A stretch of 64,000 nucleotides of DNA from Candidatus Tayloriibacteriota bacterium (GTDB lineage Bacteria; Patescibacteria; Paceibacteria; UBA9973; UBA6065): the NCBI GenBank assembly GCA_016215405.1, contig JACRJQ010000002.1, positions 122,144 through 186,143 on the forward strand, written 5' to 3'. The notes below the pieces were generated by a model. That model was not told the DNA's origin, searched no databases, and saw only the letters and a list, made by a program, of their open reading frames with translations. Below are positions 61,066 to 64,000 of this stretch, in pieces. The translations under genes and the position numbers were made by a program. The first letter of the stretch is position 1, and each line of letters begins with the position of its first letter.

Positions 61066-61590
61066 CTATCGAGAGAGCGCCTTGAAAGCGAATTTCTCTC
61101 CTTCCGGCCCCCTGATGGTGAGGACGTCTCCTTCGACGTAGAACGACGCTCCTGCGCTAAGCATGGATCCGAAGCTCGCTTCCATGGACATGAGGCCCGC
61201 GGGAGCGCCGCAGAACATCTTCGTGGACGCGAGGTCTGACCTTATGACGCCGTCCAACAGGACGAACGTTCCTGACATTTGATTGCAGAACTTGGCGCTT
61301 AGGGACGCTCCGCTAAACGAGAGCGTGTAATCCTCTCCTTCTGCCATAGGAGAGTTCTTATATGAAGCGAGCTTGAACGTCACGCCGTCTATCTCTACCG
61401 GCGGGACATACGGTCCCCAGGTCTCGACGGACACGAGGTCGACCTCCTTTATAGCCTCGTCTACGGGACGCTCTCCCTTAGAAGCCGGTTTCCCTGAACT
61501 CGAAGACATAAGGACGATAAGGAGGATGACGACGACTGCCGCCGCCGCGTAAATTATGTTTCTTTCGGTAAAAATGTCTTTAGGGTTCAT
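61066..61590 (-). CDS. META-domain (HslJ-like) membrane-anchored protein
   Basis: 174 residues. An N-terminal hydrophobic anchor (IIYAAAAVVVILLIVLM, about 12-28) is followed by a linker and a META domain (about 64-174) with YTLSFSGASLSAKFCNQMSG, KMFCGAPAGLMSMEASF and LTIRGPEGEKFAF. META domains occur in heat-shock and motility-linked secreted proteins of unclear role. The two Cys may form a disulfide outside the membrane. TATAAT stands about 29 nt upstream. Confidence 0.85.
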   Translation of the reverse strand: MNPKDIFTERNIIYAAAAVVVILLIVLMSSSSGKPASKGERPVDEAIKEVDLVSVETWGPYVPPVEIDGVTFKLASYKNSPMAEGEDYTLSFSGASLSAKFCNQMSGTFVLLDGVIRSDLASTKMFCGAPAGLMSMEASFGSMLSAGASFYVEGDVLTIRGPEGEKFAFKALSR

Positions 61591-61639
61591 GCGCGTATGC
61601 GAAATTTCGTAATACGGACATTATACAAACATCGAAGCG

Positions 61640-62257
61640 TTATGGCACTGGGGCTTTAAAGGCGGTTCCTTTATAGGAAAACGCCAAAGGCCTTCCCTTG
61701 CGAGGAGACTTTTCGAGCTCGACTCTGCCGAATCCCGCTCCGCGCACCAACGCCTCGATGTCTCGGTCGAGGTTGCAGCCTCCGGCGCACCTCTTCCAGA
61801 GCGGATTAAGCGCTGCCTGGACGAGAGCGACGCGCCGGCTCGACGACTTTCCGTGCTCGATGAAAAGGAATCTCCCGCCGGGCTTTAGCACCCTGAGGAC
61901 CTCGGAGAGCGCGGAAGCGACGCCTGGGATGGTGCAAAGGGTCCATGTGGACAGGACCGTATCGACCGAAGAGTCAGGAAGAGGGACGCTCTCCGCTCCG
62001 GAAGCGATGCGCTCGACCGGGATCTCTGACGCTCCTATCCTCTCTTCGGCTATGCCGTAAAGGGAGTCCGACGGTTCGAGCGCGTAGATCTTTTCGACGC
62101 CGCTATAAAATGGGACGTTCCTGCCGGAGCCGAAGCCGATCTCTAGGACGACCCCCTTCGCCTCCGAGACTATCGATGCGCGCTCTCGGTCCATGAATGA
62201 CATCGAGAGGTCGAGGAGTCGCGCGAAAAGGCCTTTTTTGTTTCCGTTCACGGACAT
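61640..62257 (-). CDS. class I SAM-dependent methyltransferase
   Basis: 205 residues. SAM-binding motif I is VLEIGFGSGRNVPFY (37-51), motif II SSVDTVLSTWTLCTIP (about 93-108), and LRVLKPGGRFLFIEHG follows (UbiE/methyltransferase 11 type). Substrate unknown. It begins 7 nt after the small membrane protein gene on the same strand and shares its promoter. Confidence 0.88.
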   Translation of the reverse strand: MSVNGNKKGLFARLLDLSMSFMDRERASIVSEAKGVVLEIGFGSGRNVPFYSGVEKIYALEPSDSLYGIAEERIGASEIPVERIASGAESVPLPDSSVDTVLSTWTLCTIPGVASALSEVLRVLKPGGRFLFIEHGKSSSRRVALVQAALNPLWKRCAGGCNLDRDIEALVRGAGFGRVELEKSPRKGRPLAFSYKGTAFKAPVP

Positions 62258-62264
62258 GGCGGGA

Positions 62265-62450
62265 TTAGTCTCGAATCCAGCGCGCCGCCGCGATCAACGC
62301 GAGGATGACGCCCACGACGACGAACCATGTAGCGTAAGGAAGGATAGCCTCCGACCAATAAGAGCCGGCAGCAGCGCCTATCGCGAGAACCGAGAGCTTT
62401 ATAAGGCCCATATCCCCCCAGCCCATCTCTTTGCTTTTGAATATTCTCAT
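62265..62450 (-). CDS. 61-residue membrane protein
   Basis: Two hydrophobic segments (about 14-31 LIKLSVLAIGAAAGSYW and 39-57 PYATWFVVVGVILALIAA) and a basic C-terminus. No family named. GGCTATAAT lies six bases before the ATG, and the methyltransferase gene follows after 7 nt. Confidence 0.8.
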   Translation of the reverse strand: MRIFKSKEMGWGDMGLIKLSVLAIGAAAGSYWSEAILPYATWFVVVGVILALIAAARWIRD

Positions 62451-62472
62451 ACGGCTATTATAGCCTGTCGAT

Positions 62473-62584
62473 GGAGGCGGAGAGAGTTTCGGTCCCTACA
62501 GGACCAGTACCCCGATTGGCGCGAGTACGCGACTCAATCGGGCTTCGAATCTCTCACGCAGGCGTACCACGCCTGCTCGCCTCC
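62473..62584 (-). other. structured element beside tRNA-Ser reusing its acceptor-stem sequence
   Basis: On the minus strand the 112-nt segment begins GGAGGCG and ends CGCCTCC, the same 7-bp stem as tRNA-Ser. Inside are a GCAGGCG/CGCCTGC hairpin, then GAGAG and CTCTC enclosing two more hairpins (CCCGATTG/CAATCGGG and GGTCC/GGACC). GAGAGATTCGAA resembles the tRNA-Ser T-arm GAGAGTTCGAATCTCTC. No anticodon arm is evident. A tRNA-derived relic, a tRNA-like RNA or an integration scar are the options. Confidence 0.5.
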
Positions 62585-62618
62585 GCAAATCAAAATCGCC
62601 TTTCGGCGATTGATTTGC
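62585..62618 (-). terminator. hairpin directly 3' of tRNA-Ser
   Basis: GCAAATCAAAATCGCC paired with GGCGATTGATTTGC. The pairing can be extended through CGCCTCC/GGAGGCG into the tRNA acceptor strand and the neighbouring element. Only a short T-rich region follows. Confidence 0.5.
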
Positions 62619-62704
62619 GGAGGCGGAGAGATTCGAACTCTCGATACCCTTGCGGATATACGACCTTTCCAGGGTCGCGCACTAGACCACTATGCGACGC
62701 CTCC
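62618..62704 (-). tRNA. tRNA-Ser (anticodon GGA)
   Basis: Minus strand: acceptor GGAGGCG/CGCCTCC, D-arm GCAT/GTGC, anticodon stem CGACC/GGTCG around CTGGAAA, long variable arm (TATCC-GCAA-GGGTA) as in tRNA-Ser, T-arm GAGAG-TTCGAAT-CTCTC. The discriminator is G and CCA is not encoded. Confidence 0.95.
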
Positions 62705-62799
62705 GTGAGACTTAATTTATACTCGATTATGCGATTTTCTCCAAATGCTTTTCCCAGCGCGCGAGTAACTTTCTCCCTGGTTCGGGTATTATATGCAGC

Positions 62800-63111
62800 A
62801 TGACCAAAAAACCCATCTATAACGCCCTGCTCGCCGCGGGGTACATATCGCTCATCGTCTTGGGCGGAAACCTCGTAGCCTTGATCGACATACCGACCGA
62901 GGATAATCTGTTCGCTCCGATGGGAATGCTCGCCCTTCTCGTCCTCTCAGCCGCAACGATGGCGTATCTATTCTTCTATCAGCCGGTCATGCTCCTTATC
63001 GAAGGCAAGAAAGAAGAGGCGGCGAAGCTCCTCCTGAAGACCATCAGCGCGTTCGCGGTCATCACCGCCATCTTCCTCGCCCTCGCGCTCTTCGTATTCC
63101 CGTTCGTCTAG
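62800..63111 (+). CDS. small membrane protein
   Basis: 103 residues with three hydrophobic segments (about 9-29, 40-62 and 80-102) and a short Lys/Glu-rich loop (LIEGKKEEAAKLLL) between the last two. No family named; it resembles the small uncharacterised integral membrane proteins found next to pilus genes in many Patescibacteria. TATTAT lies seven bases before the ATG. It faces the TPM-domain gene. Confidence 0.8.
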   Translation: MTKKPIYNALLAAGYISLIVLGGNLVALIDIPTEDNLFAPMGMLALLVLSAATMAYLFFYQPVMLLIEGKKEEAAKLLLKTISAFAVITAIFLALALFVFPFV

Positions 63112-63114
63112 CAA

Positions 63115-63136
63115 AAATCGCCCTAGAAGGCGATTT
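63115..63136 (-). terminator. terminator between convergent genes
   Basis: AAATCGCC/GGCGATTT stem; on the minus strand it is followed by TTGC and lies 34 nt past the TPM-gene stop codon. Confidence 0.6.
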
Positions 63137-63169
63137 GAGGATTCGTCTGACACCTGTTTCCCCTAGAGG

Positions 63170-63940
63170 CTACCATCGCCCCGAGGAGCCTCCGCCGCCT
63201 GACATCCCACCGCCGAATCCGCCAAAGCCCCCGCCGGATCCTCTGCCGCCTCCCAATCCTCCGAACCATACGCCGCCGTGGCGTCCTCCTCCGGGAGGGC
63301 GCTTGCCCCCGAATTTCTTGGAGAGGAGGTAGTCGAGAACGAGACCGACGAGGGCGAGTATGGCTGCTGGCACGACGGACGCGAACATGACGAATCCCAG
63401 GACGAAGCCCAATACCCCTCCGAGCCACCAGGATTTGCTGTAGATAATGACAGGAATGAGGTTAAGGACGAGGACGAGCGCGATACCGAAGAAAGACGAG
63501 AGGTCGGGTCCTCCGCGAGACATCCTGGATTCGACGAATCCCAGAGCCTCTGGATCGTTCTTCACGAGGCCTATTATCTGGTCGGCAGCCTTGTCCACCC
63601 CCGCGAAATAGTCGCCGGCCCTAAATTCTGGGACGATGATCTCGTCTATTATGAGGAATGAGGCCACGTCGGTCACCACAGGCTCGAGCCCGTAGCCCAC
63701 CTCGATCCTCACCTCCCTTTCGTTCGGCGCGACGAGAAGGAGAAGGCCGTTGTCCTCCTTCTCCTTGCCTATACCCCATTCCTCGAAGAGCTTGACCGCA
63801 TAGCTCTCGATCGTCTCATCATCGAGCGAAGGCACGGTGACGACGGATATCTCCGCGCCCGATTCCTTCTCGAAGCTATCGAGCTTCGACTCGAGAGAGC
63901 TCCTCTGCGCCTCTTCGAAGATGCCGGCGAAGTCGTTCAC
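63170..63940 (-). CDS. TPM-domain protein (YgcG family), N-terminus incomplete
   Basis: 256 residues from a GTG at 63940. The TPM domain (about 1-125) has NDFAGIFEEAQRSSLESKL, ISVVTVPSLDDETIESYA, WGIGKEKEDNGLLLLVAPNE and IEVGYGLEPVVTD. Two membrane segments (about 148-170 and 175-208) and a Gly/Ser-rich tail ending SGGGGSSGRW follow. Upstream the frame continues as SAASAYVSPGKPSGF, which looks like the end of a signal peptide and the usual lead-in, but a TAA at 63989-63991 stops it. The export signal seems lost or shifted. Confidence 0.85.
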   Translation of the reverse strand: MNDFAGIFEEAQRSSLESKLDSFEKESGAEISVVTVPSLDDETIESYAVKLFEEWGIGKEKEDNGLLLLVAPNEREVRIEVGYGLEPVVTDVASFLIIDEIIVPEFRAGDYFAGVDKAADQIIGLVKNDPEALGFVESRMSRGGPDLSSFFGIALVLVLNLIPVIIYSKSWWLGGVLGFVLGFVMFASVVPAAILALVGLVLDYLLSKKFGGKRPPGGGRHGGVWFGGLGGGRGSGGGFGGFGGGMSGGGGSSGRW

Positions 63941-63980
63941 GAACCCCGAAGGCTTTCCCGGAGAGACGTATGCCGAAGCG

Positions 63981-64000
63981 GCGCTCGCTTAAGCGAGCGC
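63981..64000. repeat. 20-nt perfect palindrome at the right edge
   Basis: GCGCTCGCTT joined to its exact complement, occupying the last 20 bases. It contains the in-frame TAA that cuts off the TPM signal peptide. Confidence 0.7.

Noticed and set aside
62618..62704. Integrative element attached at tRNA-Ser
   Set aside because: The tRNA 3' end is repeated at 62473, but only about 145 bp lie between and there is no integrase, so a mobile element cannot be claimed.

Overview
The window looks like chromosomal DNA from a Candidate Phyla Radiation bacterium (Patescibacteria, most like the Parcubacteria/Kaiserbacteria group). This is inferred from gene content and streamlining. The informational enzymes are short: RpoB has about 1059 residues, RpoC 1226, PheS 238, ThrS lacks its TGS domain, and the SMC protein has 750 residues with no recognisable hinge. 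Intergenic spaces are tiny, prepilins are numerous, and TGA is used as an ordinary stop codon. Most genes lie on the minus strand.

Layout. 1-1.5 kb: two small unknown ORFs and a hairpin-rich non-coding block. 1.5-8.4 kb: DUF1653 protein, tgt, a LOG-family protein, an FKBP isomerase and a dnaG-rpoD pair. 8.4-15.3 kb: rpoB-rpoC behind a clear TTGACG-17-TAGTAT promoter. 15.7-25 kb: a secreted protein, an AlkA-like glycosylase, an ECF sigma factor with a small membrane protein, a scattered rpsP/khpA/trmD set, rnr and smc. 25.4-34 kb: the main accessory feature, nine prepilin-like genes (five fused to LamG/concanavalin-like domains, three GspG-like) interleaved with rnc, a nusB-NUDIX fusion, rpmF and rnhB. 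34-40 kb: dnaE, then thrS behind a compact T-box leader, then another prepilin. 40-50.5 kb: gyrB, pheS-(ABM-like)-pheT, a slipin, tRNA-Thr(UGU), rpsB-tsf, prfA and rpmE. 50.5-64 kb: a tenth prepilin (LamG), a coiled-coil lytic transglycosylase, rplY, an FAD-linked oxidase, a peptidoglycan-binding secreted protein, class II aldolase and a PfkB-type kinase, a 6-phosphogluconolactonase/PAP2/PH-domain operon, a NUDIX hydrolase, a META-domain protein, a methyltransferase, tRNA-Ser(GGA) with a structured neighbour, and a TPM-domain protein.

Expression logic. Many genes carry an extended -10 box (TTTTGCTATAAT-like) only 6-10 nt before the start codon, so their mRNAs should be leaderless or nearly so. 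At several junctions the poly-T tract of the upstream terminator runs directly into this -10 box. Clear Shine-Dalgarno sequences are rare; the best one belongs to a small unknown gene at the left end.

The most interesting signals are: the prepilin family with nucleotide-identical 5' segments and divergent C-terminal domains, which suggests gene conversion or cassette-like diversification of surface pilins; a T-box with a UGGA bulge that matches the U discriminator of the tRNA-Thr in this window; the NusB-NUDIX fusion; the leaderless promoter architecture; and a multi-branched element beside tRNA-Ser that reuses its acceptor-stem sequence. No CRISPR array, transposase, integrase or restriction system was seen.
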